From positions 124,001-188,000 of the forward strand of contig CAINDA010000064.1 in the NCBI GenBank assembly GCA_903847205.1: DNA of 64,000 nt. The letters run 5' to 3'. Under the pieces are notes generated by a model that had not been told where the DNA came from, did not search any database, and worked only from the letters and a program-made list of their open reading frames with translations. Shown here piece by piece: positions 1 through 8,818 of this stretch. The translations under genes were made by a program, and so were the position numbers. This stretch comes from an uncultured Bacteroidota bacterium. GTDB taxonomy: Bacteria; Bacteroidota; Bacteroidia; 2-12-FULL-35-15. Position 1 is the stretch's first letter; every line of letters starts with the position of its first letter.

Positions 1-1080
1 TTTGGAGTCAACAGGAGCAGAAAAATACTGTCCGTACAAAATCGGCCATGAGCCGTATTGATCGCGGTTAAGGTAGGATAATAAATTTACCGCATTTTCT
101 GGATTATTTTCGTCCATCGGCGGATTAGCCTGAGAACGTATTACTAATATCAGGAAGGAAGAATAGCCAATCAACAATACAGTAAAACATAAAATCACAG
201 TATTCAAAACCGGTTTTATTTTTTTTGCTGTGTAACGCAAACCAAAAACAATACCGCCCACCATTAAAACAGCATACATAATTGTTCCGCTGTTAAATGG
301 CAGTCCTACTGTATTTACAGCAAACAACTCAATTTTAGCTGCAAGCTTTACTACCATTGGAATAATACCCCCTTGGATTCCTCCCAAAATTATTATTGAT
401 AATATACCTGTAACGATCAATCCTTTCTGGGTAATCTTATCGTATTTTTTAAAATAATATATAAATACAATTGCCGGAATAGCCAACAAATTCAATAAGT
501 GGACGCCTATTGAAAGTCCCATCAGGTAAGCAATTAATATAATCCAGCGATCCGCATGAGGATCATCGGCTTCGCGTTCCCATTTTAAAATTGCCCAAAA
601 TACAATGGCAGTAAAGAAACTCGACATCGCATAAACCTCACCCTCAACCGCGGAAAACCAAAATGAATCAGTGAAAGTATATGCCAAGGCACCAACAGCA
701 CCTGCGCCAAATATAGCATACATTCTTCCGGTAGTTAATTCTCCGCCTTTTTCCATTATTTTGCGGGCTAAAGCTGTAATAGACCAGAACAAAAATAAAA
801 TGGTGAATGCACTGCATAAAGCCGACATACTATTTACCATTGCTCCTACTTTAGCAGTATTGCCAAAAGCGAATAAACTAAAAAATCTTCCGATCAAAAG
901 AAACAAAGGAGCTCCGGGAGGGTGGCCTACTTCTATTTTGTATGCGCAGGCTATGTATTCGCCGCAATCCCAAAATGATGCAGTAGCCTCTATGGTGCTT
1001 AAATATACAAATGCTGCTATTAAAAAAACAAGCCAGCCGATGATATTATTGAGACGCTGATAACTAGAAGTATTATTCAT
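1..1080 (-). CDS. DUF2723 (glycosyltransferase family 117-like) membrane protein, 3' end missing
   Basis: The minus strand is open from the ATG at 1080 to the window edge, giving 360 codons with no stop; the C-terminus lies outside the window. The N-terminus begins MNNTSSYQRLNNIIGW and has a hydrophobic segment, then ATASFWDCGEYIACAYKIEVG and HPPGAPLFLLIGR. This is the characteristic start of the DUF2723 family of large polytopic membrane proteins common in Bacteroidota and annotated as GT117 or O-mannosyltransferase-like. Several further membrane segments follow (for example IIILGGIQGGIIPMVVKLAA and LMVGGIVFGLRY). By family it is probably an inner-membrane lipid-linked sugar transferase, but the substrate is unknown. 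Family assignment is confident; function is not. Confidence 0.85.
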   Translation of the reverse strand, partial: MNNTSSYQRLNNIIGWLVFLIAAFVYLSTIEATASFWDCGEYIACAYKIEVGHPPGAPLFLLIGRFFSLFAFGNTAKVGAMVNSMSALCSAFTILFLFWSITALARKIMEKGGELTTGRMYAIFGAGAVGALAYTFTDSFWFSAVEGEVYAMSSFFTAIVFWAILKWEREADDPHADRWIILIAYLMGLSIGVHLLNLLAIPAIVFIYYFKKYDKITQKGLIVTGILSIIILGGIQGGIIPMVVKLAAKIELFAVNTVGLPFNSGTIMYAVLMVGGIVFGLRYTAKKIKPVLNTVILCFTVLLIGYSSFLILVIRSQANPPMDENNPENAVNLLSYLNRDQYGSWPILYGQYFSAPVDSK

Positions 1081-1187
1081 ATATCTTTTTATTTTTTGGT
1101 TAATTAACCTCTTCCTATTTTTTGGAGAACGATTTGCGAAATTAGAAAATAAATTGATTGTCCTTGTTAAAAAAGCACAAGATTTCC

Positions 1188-1218
1188 CTTGCTTGTAAAA
1201 ATATATTTATTACTTTTG
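1188..1218 (+). promoter_or_regulatory. Bacteroidota-type promoter for tRNA-Gln
   Basis: CTTG at 1188-1191 is followed after exactly 19 nt by TACTTTTG at 1211-1218. This fits the Bacteroidota primary-sigma consensus TTTG-N19-TAnnTTTG. The predicted start is about 30 nt before the tRNA. Confidence 0.7.
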
Positions 1219-1252
1219 GCACCCCAATCAATAATAGACACTGATTGAAAAT

Positions 1253-1325
1253 TGTCCGATGGTGTAATTGGCAACACGTCTGGTTTTGGTCCAGAAGAGT
1301 TCAGGTTCGAGACCTGATCGGACAA
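1253..1325 (+). tRNA. tRNA-Gln (anticodon TTG)
   Basis: Acceptor arms TGTCCGA (1253-1259) and TCGGACA (1318-1324) pair perfectly. The anticodon stem TCTGG/CCAGA encloses the loop TTTTGGT, with anticodon TTG at 1286-1288 reading CAA. The T-arm contains GGTTCGAGACC. The 3' CCA is not encoded: the discriminator A is followed by CAG. Confidence 0.95.
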
Positions 1326-1329
1326 CAGA

Positions 1330-1366
1330 AACCCTTTAAAACATAATGTTTTAGAGGGTTTTTTTA
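1330..1366 (+). terminator. Rho-independent terminator after tRNA-Gln
   Basis: A 14-bp stem (AACCCTTTAAAACA paired with TGTTTTAGAGGGTT, one G-U pair) with a short loop is followed by a run of T. Confidence 0.85.
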
Positions 1367-1529
1367 TTATCCGAAAACTCGGAATGAAACACTTTGTACC
1401 ATTTTATAAGGTTTAATAAGCGCTTTTTCAATCAGGCGAAGCCCCATAAATTTACAATACCCTCTTTTATTGCTGTATATAAAACTAAAATGAATTAATT
1501 TCGCAGAACTAAACAGAGACGGCACGAGC

Positions 1530-3422
1530 ATGAAGTTCACAAAAAAAATTTCTTTCCTCTTTTTATTTTTTGCAGCCGGTCATATCTATGGGCAGTCAAT
1601 CGGGGGTACAACAACAGGTGCCGCTTCTTACTGTTCAACTACAAACTCGGGTGTTGTATCATTAACGGGCTATACAGGTCTCATTTTAAATTGGCAGTCA
1701 TCGACAGACGGCGGTACAACATGGAACAATATAATAAGCGCAGCACCTAATCAAACCTATTTTGATTTGAATCAAACAACATGTTACCGAGCTGTTGTGA
1801 AAAATGGAGTTTTTCCTCCAGATACTTCTACTACAGTATGCGTAAATGTTTATCCGCCGAGTATAGGAGGAACAATTTCAGGCGGAGGACATTTCTGCGC
1901 CGGTTCAGGAGCCGGAACACTCACTCTTTCGGGCTATACGGGCAGTATATTGCATTGGCTGTCTTCAACAAACAACGGTACCTCCTGGACAGTTATTGCA
2001 GATATCACAAATACCTATACTTATACAAACATCACGCAGAATACACTATACCGTGCATTAGTGAGGAATGGTGCATCATGTCCGCCGGACACTTCGGCAC
2101 TGGTTTCTTTTACTATTGATCCGGCAACTGTACACGGCACTATCAACAGCGCTGCCAGCGTATGCGCTGGATTTAACGGAGCGTCGCTTACTTTAACAGG
2201 ATACACTGGCGCTGTTTTAGGATGGCAGTCTTCCGCAAACAGCGGTGCAAGCTGGACTTCGATTACTAATACTACCGCCTCTCAGTCCTATCTCAATTTA
2301 ACTCAGACAACCTGGTACCGCGCTATGGTAAAAAGCGGAAGCTGCAATGCTGATACGGCGGCCTATGTCATTATAAACGTAAGCCCCGCCACTGTTGCCG
2401 GCACACTCACCGGCGGCGGAATTTACTGCGGTGTGCCGGCAACCGGAACACTCACATTAGCCGGTTATACCGGAAACATTATTTCATGGGCTTCTTCAAC
2501 TAATAACGGAATAACTTATACAACTATCGCAAACACAAGCGCTGTAGAAAGTTACACAAATGTGCCGGTAACCACTAAATATGTCGTAATTGTTAAAAGC
2601 GGCGCATGCCTGGCTGATACATGCATTGCTGCAATAGTCAGCAAAGCTCCTCAAACTATCGCTGGAATGGTGAACAGCAGTTCAACAGCATGTGCCGGCA
2701 GTAACCTTGACACACTTTTGTTAACAGGAAATATCGGCAGAGTAACAGGATGGCTGTCGTCAATAAATAACGGCGGGAGCTGGAGCACGATTGCTGACAC
2801 TGCAGCATCCCTGATATATACTGGATTGACACAAGCTACATGGTATGAAGCAATTGTTCAAAGCGGGAGCTGTTTGATTGATACAACTGCACATGTTATT
2901 ATTACGGTTGTTACTGCAGGGCCTGTCAGTGCCGGGCTTGATGCCAGTATCACTCCAGGGCAGTCTGCAGTTTTGCATGGAACAGGGACTGGAACCCCTT
3001 TATGGACACCGGGCTCAGGTTTAAATAATCCCGCAGTTTTACAGCCTTTGGCAAGTCCTAATTCAACTACAGAATATATATTAACTGTAACAGACATTAA
3101 CGGATGCAAAAATTCCGACACAGTTGTAATTACCGTAAATCAAGTGAAGTACACTGGCAAAGTGTCTAATTTATTTACTCCCAACGGAGACGGTATAAAT
3201 GATTTTTGGTTTTTAGAAGGGATACAGAACTTTTCGGACAATGAAGTTACTGTTTATAACATTTACGGGATGGAAGTGTATTCAAAAAAGGGTTATATAA
3301 ACGACTGGCAGGGAACTTACAATGGTGCAGATTTACCTGACGGTACTTATTATTATATAATAAAATTTGAAAATTCAACAGATATTTTAAAAGGAGCGGT
3401 GGATATTTTAAGAAGTAAATAA
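1530..3422 (+). CDS. T9SS type B cargo: secreted protein with five Ig-like repeats
   Basis: 630 residues. A signal peptide (residues 1 to about 21, ending IYGQS) is followed by about five tandem repeats of roughly 85 residues covering residues 22-460. Each repeat carries a pattern like LTGYTGxxLxWxSSTNNGxSW, then TxxxxYxNLTQTTWYRAxVKSG and a conserved C-DT pair. A linker domain with LTVTDINGCKNSDTV precedes a C-terminal domain (about 545-630) starting NLFTPNGDGINDFWF and ending in LKGAVDILRSK. This is the gliding-motility-associated, T9SS type B sorting domain. The protein should therefore be exported by Sec and carried to the surface or medium by the type IX system. It stands alone between tRNA-Gln and a convergent dehydrogenase gene. 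Its role may be adhesive, but that is a guess. Confidence 0.85.
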   Translation: MKFTKKISFLFLFFAAGHIYGQSIGGTTTGAASYCSTTNSGVVSLTGYTGLILNWQSSTDGGTTWNNIISAAPNQTYFDLNQTTCYRAVVKNGVFPPDTSTTVCVNVYPPSIGGTISGGGHFCAGSGAGTLTLSGYTGSILHWLSSTNNGTSWTVIADITNTYTYTNITQNTLYRALVRNGASCPPDTSALVSFTIDPATVHGTINSAASVCAGFNGASLTLTGYTGAVLGWQSSANSGASWTSITNTTASQSYLNLTQTTWYRAMVKSGSCNADTAAYVIINVSPATVAGTLTGGGIYCGVPATGTLTLAGYTGNIISWASSTNNGITYTTIANTSAVESYTNVPVTTKYVVIVKSGACLADTCIAAIVSKAPQTIAGMVNSSSTACAGSNLDTLLLTGNIGRVTGWLSSINNGGSWSTIADTAASLIYTGLTQATWYEAIVQSGSCLIDTTAHVIITVVTAGPVSAGLDASITPGQSAVLHGTGTGTPLWTPGSGLNNPAVLQPLASPNSTTEYILTVTDINGCKNSDTVVITVNQVKYTGKVSNLFTPNGDGINDFWFLEGIQNFSDNEVTVYNIYGMEVYSKKGYINDWQGTYNGADLPDGTYYYIIKFENSTDILKGAVDILRSK

Positions 3423-3459
3423 ACCCATTCTGCGACTCAATGCAAAATGGGTTTATTTT
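3418..3459 (+). terminator. Terminator, probably bidirectional, between convergent genes
   Basis: AAATAAACCCATT and AATGGGTTTATTT flank a loop of about 16 nt and are followed by T-rich sequence. The stop codon of the upstream gene lies inside the left arm. The minus-strand dehydrogenase ends 19 bp further on. Confidence 0.7.
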
Positions 3460-3477
3460 TCAATCTACAAAGTTTTT

Positions 3478-4626
3478 TTAAAGCGCCTCTGAATACAATT
3501 TTCTGAAATCTGCTCTGCTAACCGGCTTTGGATTATTGGGGTGAGCAAAATCTGCAAAAGCTAAGTCTGCTAATATATCCAGGTGTTCTTCTTTTACGTT
3601 GATGTCGCGTAATTTATGAGGAATGCCGACTTTGGTATTTAAATCAAACAGGTATTGAATAACAGCTTCTCCTGTATATTCTTTCAATTCCAGTGTACGC
3701 GCCATTCTTTCAAATTTATCTTCAAAACCGGCAATGTTGAAACGCATGCCGTAAGGGATATTCACCGCATTGGCAAGTCCGTGATGCGTATCCAGCAATG
3801 AAGACAGCGGATGAGCCATCGAGTGAACCACTCCCAATCCTTTTTGAAAAGCAATAGCACCCATCATAGAAGCCAATAGCATTTCAGCACGTGAAGCCAG
3901 ATCAGGCTTTTTCACAGCCTTTTCCAAGGATAATGAAATTAACCGCATTCCTTCCAGTGCAATGCCGTCGCACATAGGATGATAATTTTTTGCAAGAAAA
4001 GCTTCCATATTATGTGTAAGCGCATCCATACCGGTTGCTGCGGTTACTGATGGAGGCAGGCCCATCGTTAACAAAGGATCTGCAAAAACAATTTTCGCAA
4101 GAAGCTTTGGAGAAAAAAGTATTTTTTTCTGATGTGTTACATCGTCTGCAATAATACCGCTTCTGCCTACTTCGCTGCCTGTTCCGGCTGTGGTGGGAAT
4201 AGTTATAAAGTGGGGAACATCATTAGTTACAAACACATCGCCCCCGATAAGATCATCGTATTTAAACAAATCTTCGCGGTGATTAATCCGAAGTAAAATA
4301 GCTCTTGCAACATCAAGGGCCGCGCCTCCGCCAATACCAACAATGCTGTCGCGGTTAGTACCATCATATGCATCGCTGCCTTTATATACATCACTCTTTA
4401 CAGGGTTTTTATGTATTTCAGAAAACACCTCCACCGATAAACCATTCTGTTTTAAGTCGGCAATTATTTCCTTAAAAAAGGGGAGTTCCGCAATAATAGG
4501 ATCGGTAACCAACAAGGGTTTAGCAAGCTTATTTTGCTTTAAGTATGCAGGTAATTCTTTAACTGCATTAGCACCAAAACGAATGGTGGTGGGGAAATTG
4601 AATTGTACTACGCGGTTGAAATCCAT
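3478..4626 (-). CDS. Iron-containing (group III) alcohol dehydrogenase
   Basis: 382 residues, normal for the family. The Rossmann part has GIGGGAALDVARA (97-109) and IPTTAGTGSEVG (143-154). The metal-site pattern is complete: D201 and H205 in GMDALTH, H268 in VVHSMAHPLS, and H282 in DTHHGLANA, with the 14-residue spacing seen in FucO-type enzymes. The predicted reaction is NAD(P)-linked alcohol/aldehyde interconversion in the cytoplasm. It is the last gene of a minus-strand run: permease (8228), lipoprotein (6852), glutamine-synthetase-like ligase (6080), then this gene. In that context it could oxidise the hydroxyl of a gamma-glutamylated amino-alcohol. This is inference; a general butanol or lactaldehyde role is equally compatible with the sequence. 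Confidence 0.88.
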   Translation of the reverse strand: MDFNRVVQFNFPTTIRFGANAVKELPAYLKQNKLAKPLLVTDPIIAELPFFKEIIADLKQNGLSVEVFSEIHKNPVKSDVYKGSDAYDGTNRDSIVGIGGGAALDVARAILLRINHREDLFKYDDLIGGDVFVTNDVPHFITIPTTAGTGSEVGRSGIIADDVTHQKKILFSPKLLAKIVFADPLLTMGLPPSVTAATGMDALTHNMEAFLAKNYHPMCDGIALEGMRLISLSLEKAVKKPDLASRAEMLLASMMGAIAFQKGLGVVHSMAHPLSSLLDTHHGLANAVNIPYGMRFNIAGFEDKFERMARTLELKEYTGEAVIQYLFDLNTKVGIPHKLRDINVKEEHLDILADLAFADFAHPNNPKPVSRADFRKLYSEAL

Positions 4627-4656
4627 TTTATTTTTTTTAAGGTTAATGTTTTTATT

Positions 4657-4718
4657 TCGGAATGCGGATTGCCAAAATTTCGGATTAAATCCGCAGTCAA
4701 AAATCCGAAATCCGCAAT
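4657..4718. repeat. Imperfect palindromic repeat with GCGGATT/AATCCGC motifs
   Basis: The 101-bp gap between the ligase and dehydrogenase genes contains GCGGATT, TTTCGGATT, AAATCCGC and AATCCGAAATCCGC, which can fold in alternative hairpins. It may attenuate transcription inside the operon or be a dispersed repeat copy. Confidence 0.5.
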
Positions 4719-4727
4719 TTATTTTAA

Positions 4728-6080
4728 TTATATAATTTCAAAGTACCTCTTCATCTCCCAATCAGTAACTGATTTGCTGAACTGTCTCCACTCCCACTCT
4801 CTTGTAGCTGTAAAATGTTCAACAAATTTTTCACCGAACAATTCTTTTGCAACCGCCGAGTTTTTCATCGCCTGTGATGCTGCTAAAAGATTAGCCGGCA
4901 ATACTCCGTGCGATATGTCCTTGTAACCGCTGCCTACTGAAGGAGCCTGCAGCTTAAGTTTGTTTTTGATTCCGTACAAACCGCTGGCAAGGCAAGCCGC
5001 CATCGCTAAATAAGGATTTGAATCAGACCCGACAACTCTTGTTTCAACCCTTGCAGATTTGCTTCCCAGAGGCAATGCACGCAGTGCAACAGTTCTGTTA
5101 TCAACGGCCCAGGTAACGGTGGTTGGAGCCCAGGCACCTTCTACCAGGCGTTTGTATGAATTTACTGTGGGTGCAAACATCGGCAGCATAAACGGCAGGC
5201 AGTATAACTGGCCGGCAATATAGCTTTTGAACATCTCGCTCATATTCTGTTTGTCCTTTTCGGAATAAAATAAATTAGTCTTGCTGTTTTTGTCCCATAA
5301 ACTCTGGTGAACATGCCCGCTGCATCCCGGAAGATTTTCGTTCCATTTAGCCATAAAAGTAGCCATGATGCCGTGTTTATAAGAAATTTCTTTTACTCCG
5401 GTTTTAAAAAGAACAGCACGGTCGGCTGCTTCCAGAATTTTTGAATATGTAATTGCTGCTTCGTAAACACCCGGCCCTGTTTCGGTATGGAGCCCTTCAA
5501 TAGGAATATCGAATTTCTGCAGCTGATCAAACAAAGCAGTAAAAAAATCATTCCGAAGCGTTGTGCGTAGAATTGAATAGCCGAACATGCCGGGACTAAG
5601 GTGAGTTAGGCCGCTGAACTTTTTATCATGGACACTCTGAGGCGTTTCTTCAAAATTAAACCATTCGAATTCCTGGCTGAAGTATGGAGTATAACCAAGC
5701 GTTTCAGCTTTCCCGATTATTCCCTGCAGGAGATTTCTCGGACATACATAGGCAGGCTTCCCGATTAATTCGCAGAGAAAAAACGGCACATCATTTTCCC
5801 AGGGAATTTTACGAAATGTTTTTAAGTCAATGCGGGCCGGTGTATCGGGGTAACCAGTGTGCCAGCCGGTAAATTTGGCGTTGTCATACGCAATATCACT
5901 TGAATCCCAGCCAAACACTACATCGCAGAAACCAATATTACTATTAATGGCGGATAAAAATTTTTCTATGCTTATGTATTTACCGCGCAGGATGCCGTCA
6001 ATATCGGTAAGTGCAACTTTTACTTTTCCGGAAAGATGATTTTTTACGTACTCTATAATTTCTTTTTCTGTCATGATCAT
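4728..6080 (-). CDS. Glutamine synthetase family ligase (gamma-glutamyl-amine synthetase type)
   Basis: 450 residues. The ATG at 6080 (MIMTEK) and the ATG at 6074 are both possible. GS-fold landmarks are present: an N-terminal beta-grasp with ALTDIDGILRGKYIS, the metal-binding EFEWFNFEE, ETGPGVYEAAI, the ATP-site GCSGHVHQSLW, and the C-terminal RVVGSDSNPYLAMAACLASG. True GlnA normally has NGSGMHxHxS at the HVHQSLW position and an adenylylation-loop tyrosine. The sequence here resembles the PuuA/IpuC/GlnA4 branch that ligates glutamate to amines using ATP. Sitting next to an ethanolamine-permease-like gene and an alcohol dehydrogenase, the most likely substrate is ethanolamine or another amino-alcohol. 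The family is certain; the substrate is inferred from neighbours. Confidence 0.85.
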   Translation of the reverse strand: MIMTEKEIIEYVKNHLSGKVKVALTDIDGILRGKYISIEKFLSAINSNIGFCDVVFGWDSSDIAYDNAKFTGWHTGYPDTPARIDLKTFRKIPWENDVPFFLCELIGKPAYVCPRNLLQGIIGKAETLGYTPYFSQEFEWFNFEETPQSVHDKKFSGLTHLSPGMFGYSILRTTLRNDFFTALFDQLQKFDIPIEGLHTETGPGVYEAAITYSKILEAADRAVLFKTGVKEISYKHGIMATFMAKWNENLPGCSGHVHQSLWDKNSKTNLFYSEKDKQNMSEMFKSYIAGQLYCLPFMLPMFAPTVNSYKRLVEGAWAPTTVTWAVDNRTVALRALPLGSKSARVETRVVGSDSNPYLAMAACLASGLYGIKNKLKLQAPSVGSGYKDISHGVLPANLLAASQAMKNSAVAKELFGEKFVEHFTATREWEWRQFSKSVTDWEMKRYFEII

Positions 6081-6126
6081 GTGGGTTTTAATATCTTATT
6101 ATTCAGCTATTTTTTTCACAAAATAT

Positions 6127-6852
6127 TTATTCCGATTTCCAACTTAATTTTAAATACCCTTCTTGAAAACCATCCTGCATTGCAGTATCAGGAAAACTCG
6201 CTTTTACAAGCAGCGAGGAATTGTTAAACCATTTGATTTCTAATGGCTGCCATTGTGTTAATTCTCTAGTACCAACAAGTTCGGGTTTATGTGTGTTCTT
6301 ATAAAGTTCTAAGCCATTAAAATTCTCAGTGCTGTAAGAATTAATAAAACATTTCTTATCAGGTGATACAATTGGTTCAGTTGACATTAGTGTTTCATCA
6401 CCTGTTTTTTTATCAATTAAATAATAGCCGTACTCTTCATAACCCGAAAAATTAACTATACATTGACCAATATCATCCCGAAACCCTAAATATAAAAAGT
6501 GCTCATATGATTCATCGGGTTCGGACTTATTGGATGAATCATGAGTATTAATAAATTTGTTAATTCGACCGTTTGAAATTTTCAAAAACAATGTATCTCC
6601 ATTTCTTTTTACAAATGATGAATCTGCACGTAAGTGTATTTTTTCTAAAGAGTCAGACTCTAGCACAAATACAGCAGCTGCCAGTTTATCAAAGTCAGAT
6701 TTTGAAACTTTTTCGACATTCACAAGTTTATTACCAATATAAAAAGTATCCAGCTCCGACAATAAAACCTTGGAACTATTCTTTGAGGCCGGTTCACTGC
6801 AGCCAATGATAATCAGCCCGATTAAAACCGTGAAGAGTATTGTTCTTTTCAT
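6127..6852 (-). CDS. Hypothetical lipoprotein
   Basis: 241 residues. The N-terminus MKRTILFTVLIGLIIIGCSE is a lipoprotein signal with a cysteine at 18 as the acylation site. The mature part is polar and mostly beta-like with no motif I recognise; it contains only the lipobox cysteine. It lies 46 bp upstream of the ligase gene and 62 bp downstream of the permease gene, all on the minus strand. It may be co-transcribed, or an unrelated insertion between the transporter and enzyme genes. No function is assigned. Confidence 0.7.
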   Translation of the reverse strand: MKRTILFTVLIGLIIIGCSEPASKNSSKVLLSELDTFYIGNKLVNVEKVSKSDFDKLAAAVFVLESDSLEKIHLRADSSFVKRNGDTLFLKISNGRINKFINTHDSSNKSEPDESYEHFLYLGFRDDIGQCIVNFSGYEEYGYYLIDKKTGDETLMSTEPIVSPDKKCFINSYSTENFNGLELYKNTHKPELVGTRELTQWQPLEIKWFNNSSLLVKASFPDTAMQDGFQEGYLKLSWKSE

Positions 6853-6914
6853 ATAAAATTAAAACAGGTTGTTTTTAATTTTAGTGCGATTTTTCAAAAC
6901 ACTAATTGTACAAA

Positions 6915-8228
6915 TTACTTTCTATAATACAGCTTATACCCGGCAAATGAAATGGCAAGTACCGTAAAATAAATCAGTGCAAGTGTAGAATTATAATAGG
7001 TCATTGCCAATAAAGATATAGCAGCAATAGTTAGTGCCAGCACTGGAGCAATTGGATAAAAAGGGGCTTTAAAGGGACGTTCCATTTCAGGCATTTTTCT
7101 CTTTAAAACAAAGTAAGAAATCGATGAAAGAATATAAAGCGATAGTGCTCCAAATGTAGCAACAGTAATGATTTCACCTGTTTTTCCTGTAAACAATGCA
7201 ATTATTCCAATCCCCATATTAAATATCAAGGCAGGGGCAGGGGTCTTGAATTTAGGATGAACTTTACCAAGAAAAGATGGCGCATTTCCCGATTTTCCAA
7301 ATTCATATGTTGCTCTGCCTGCTGCCAGCAATAGCCCATTAAACGAAGCAACGAAACCAAATAAGCCAATCCATACAAGCAAGTGAAAAAACACATCACC
7401 CATCGCTGGTATGTGTTTAATTGCCAAAGGTAATGGGGAGTCTGATATCTTTCCGGAAGCATCAAATACAACAGCTTCCCATCCAGCAACACCAACAGCA
7501 GAAATAAAAGTAAGGCTGGCAAGAATAACAAGGGTAATCATTGCCGAGGCAAAACCAATGGTGATGTTTTTTTGCGGGTTAATTGTTTCTTCAGCAACGT
7601 TGGCAATGCCTTCAAGTCCAAGAAAAAACCAAATAGCAAATGGAATAGCCATAAATATCCCTTCTATACCATGAGGAAAAGAATTAGTAGTAAGATTTTC
7701 AATTTTAAAATGCGGTAATGTAAAACCCGAAAAAATAAGTAATTCTACCACTGCCACAATAGTGATGAATAGTTCAAATGAAGCAGATGCTTTTACCCCG
7801 ATAATGTTTAATGCGGTAAATAAAAAATAGCAAAAAATAGCAGTGCCGATAATAGGTAAAGAAGGGTAAAGTAAATGAAAGTACGCGCCTATTCCAAATG
7901 CAATAGCCGGCGGCGCAAATACAAATTCTATAATTTGTGCCATACCCGCAATAAACCCAAATTGCTTTCCTAATGCTTTGGTAGTATAATCAAACGCCCC
8001 GCCAGCCTTTGGTATAGCGCAAGCGAGCTCAGTATAGCAAAGTGAAAATGTAATATACATTATCATTATAAAAAAAACAGCGATTCCAAGACCCAATGTG
8101 CCACCTTTTTCGAGGCCGAGGTTCCACCCAAAATACATCCCTGAGATAACATAGCCCACACCAAGCCCCCAGAGCATAAGGGGAGTAAGAACTTTTTTTA
8201 AGCCTCGTTCACTTTGATTGTTTTCCAC
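6915..8228 (-). CDS. APC-family amino acid/amine permease, ethanolamine-permease type
   Basis: 437 residues with about 12 hydrophobic segments. The N-terminal signature LWGLGVGYVISGMYFGWNLG and the segment IEFVFAPPAIAFGIGAYF match what I know of the proton-coupled ethanolamine permease subgroup of the APC superfamily (Eat type). A central FFLGLEGIANVAEETINPQK is the usual APC loop. It should import a small amine across the inner membrane. It is the first gene of a four-gene minus-strand run ending with an alcohol dehydrogenase. No ethanolamine ammonia-lyase (EutBC) or microcompartment gene is in the window, so the amine would have to be used by another route. The subgroup call is moderately secure. 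Confidence 0.8.
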   Translation of the reverse strand: MENNQSERGLKKVLTPLMLWGLGVGYVISGMYFGWNLGLEKGGTLGLGIAVFFIMIMYITFSLCYTELACAIPKAGGAFDYTTKALGKQFGFIAGMAQIIEFVFAPPAIAFGIGAYFHLLYPSLPIIGTAIFCYFLFTALNIIGVKASASFELFITIVAVVELLIFSGFTLPHFKIENLTTNSFPHGIEGIFMAIPFAIWFFLGLEGIANVAEETINPQKNITIGFASAMITLVILASLTFISAVGVAGWEAVVFDASGKISDSPLPLAIKHIPAMGDVFFHLLVWIGLFGFVASFNGLLLAAGRATYEFGKSGNAPSFLGKVHPKFKTPAPALIFNMGIGIIALFTGKTGEIITVATFGALSLYILSSISYFVLKRKMPEMERPFKAPFYPIAPVLALTIAAISLLAMTYYNSTLALIYFTVLAISFAGYKLYYRK

Positions 8229-8635
8229 TTAAATAGAATTTAATATCAATGGTTTGAAAATTAATTTTGAAAACAAATACTGGTGAGTTCTTTTTTAAAA
8301 ACGACAGGTAAAAATAAATAAAATTTTAACAGCAGCATTTTTCAAGAGGCAGAAAACAAAATCTTTCTACCCTTTTCTGCACTGCTGTTTTTCATATTTA
8401 GGTGAGGAGGCATCTACCGCAGATTTTTCAAAATTAAACACAATGGAACCCTCTTCTTATAAAGCATTTCAAAGAGATGGCAGCGGATTTTGTTTCTTAT
8501 GCCGTATATTCTCTTATAGAATTGTATCATGGCAAAGAACTGAAAAACCGCATGACTATTCATAAATATGGATAGTGTTATCCTGCATCAAAAAAATAAT
8601 TTTAAATAAAAGCTCTGAAAGCCCAAATTAAATAG
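8229..8635. other. Intergenic region, no convincing gene
   Basis: About 400 bp between divergent genes. Only two overlapping frames of 32 and 41 codons (near 8450-8580) are open, without domains. No tRNA or strong hairpin was seen. Confidence 0.4.
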
Positions 8636-8818
8636 TATCTTTGCCAAAGTTTTAGTCAAAAAGGATTTTTTGCAAGACGAATTTAACGAGAGTTTCTTCC
8701 TGTTACGAGTACCCATAGAGGCAGCGCAAGCCTGGTACCAAGATAAGTTACTTTGTACAATTCAACTCATTTTCCTCCTGGTTGATTAAAGTAATTATTA
8801 ACTAAACAAAATTCATAA
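8636..8818 (+). promoter_or_regulatory. Promoter and ~170-nt untranslated leader of the DEAD-box helicase gene
   Basis: TATCTTTG at 8636-8643 matches the -7 element; upstream CTCTG near 8613-8617 is a weak -33. Transcription from here gives a leader of about 170 nt before the ATG at 8819. Long leaders are typical of cold-shock DEAD-box helicase mRNAs. The leader holds no ORF. A second weaker -7-like TACTTTG lies near 8750. Confidence 0.55.

Noticed and set aside
671-1060. Plus-strand open frame inside the DUF2723 gene
   Set aside because: The opposite strand encodes a clear family protein across the same bases; the plus frame has no recognisable features.
3478-8228. Ethanolamine microcompartment locus
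   Set aside because: No shell protein, EutBC or EutD-like gene is present.
8447-8580. Small overlapping plus-strand frames upstream of the helicase
   Set aside because: 32 and 41 codons, no domain, no start signal; cannot be separated from chance.
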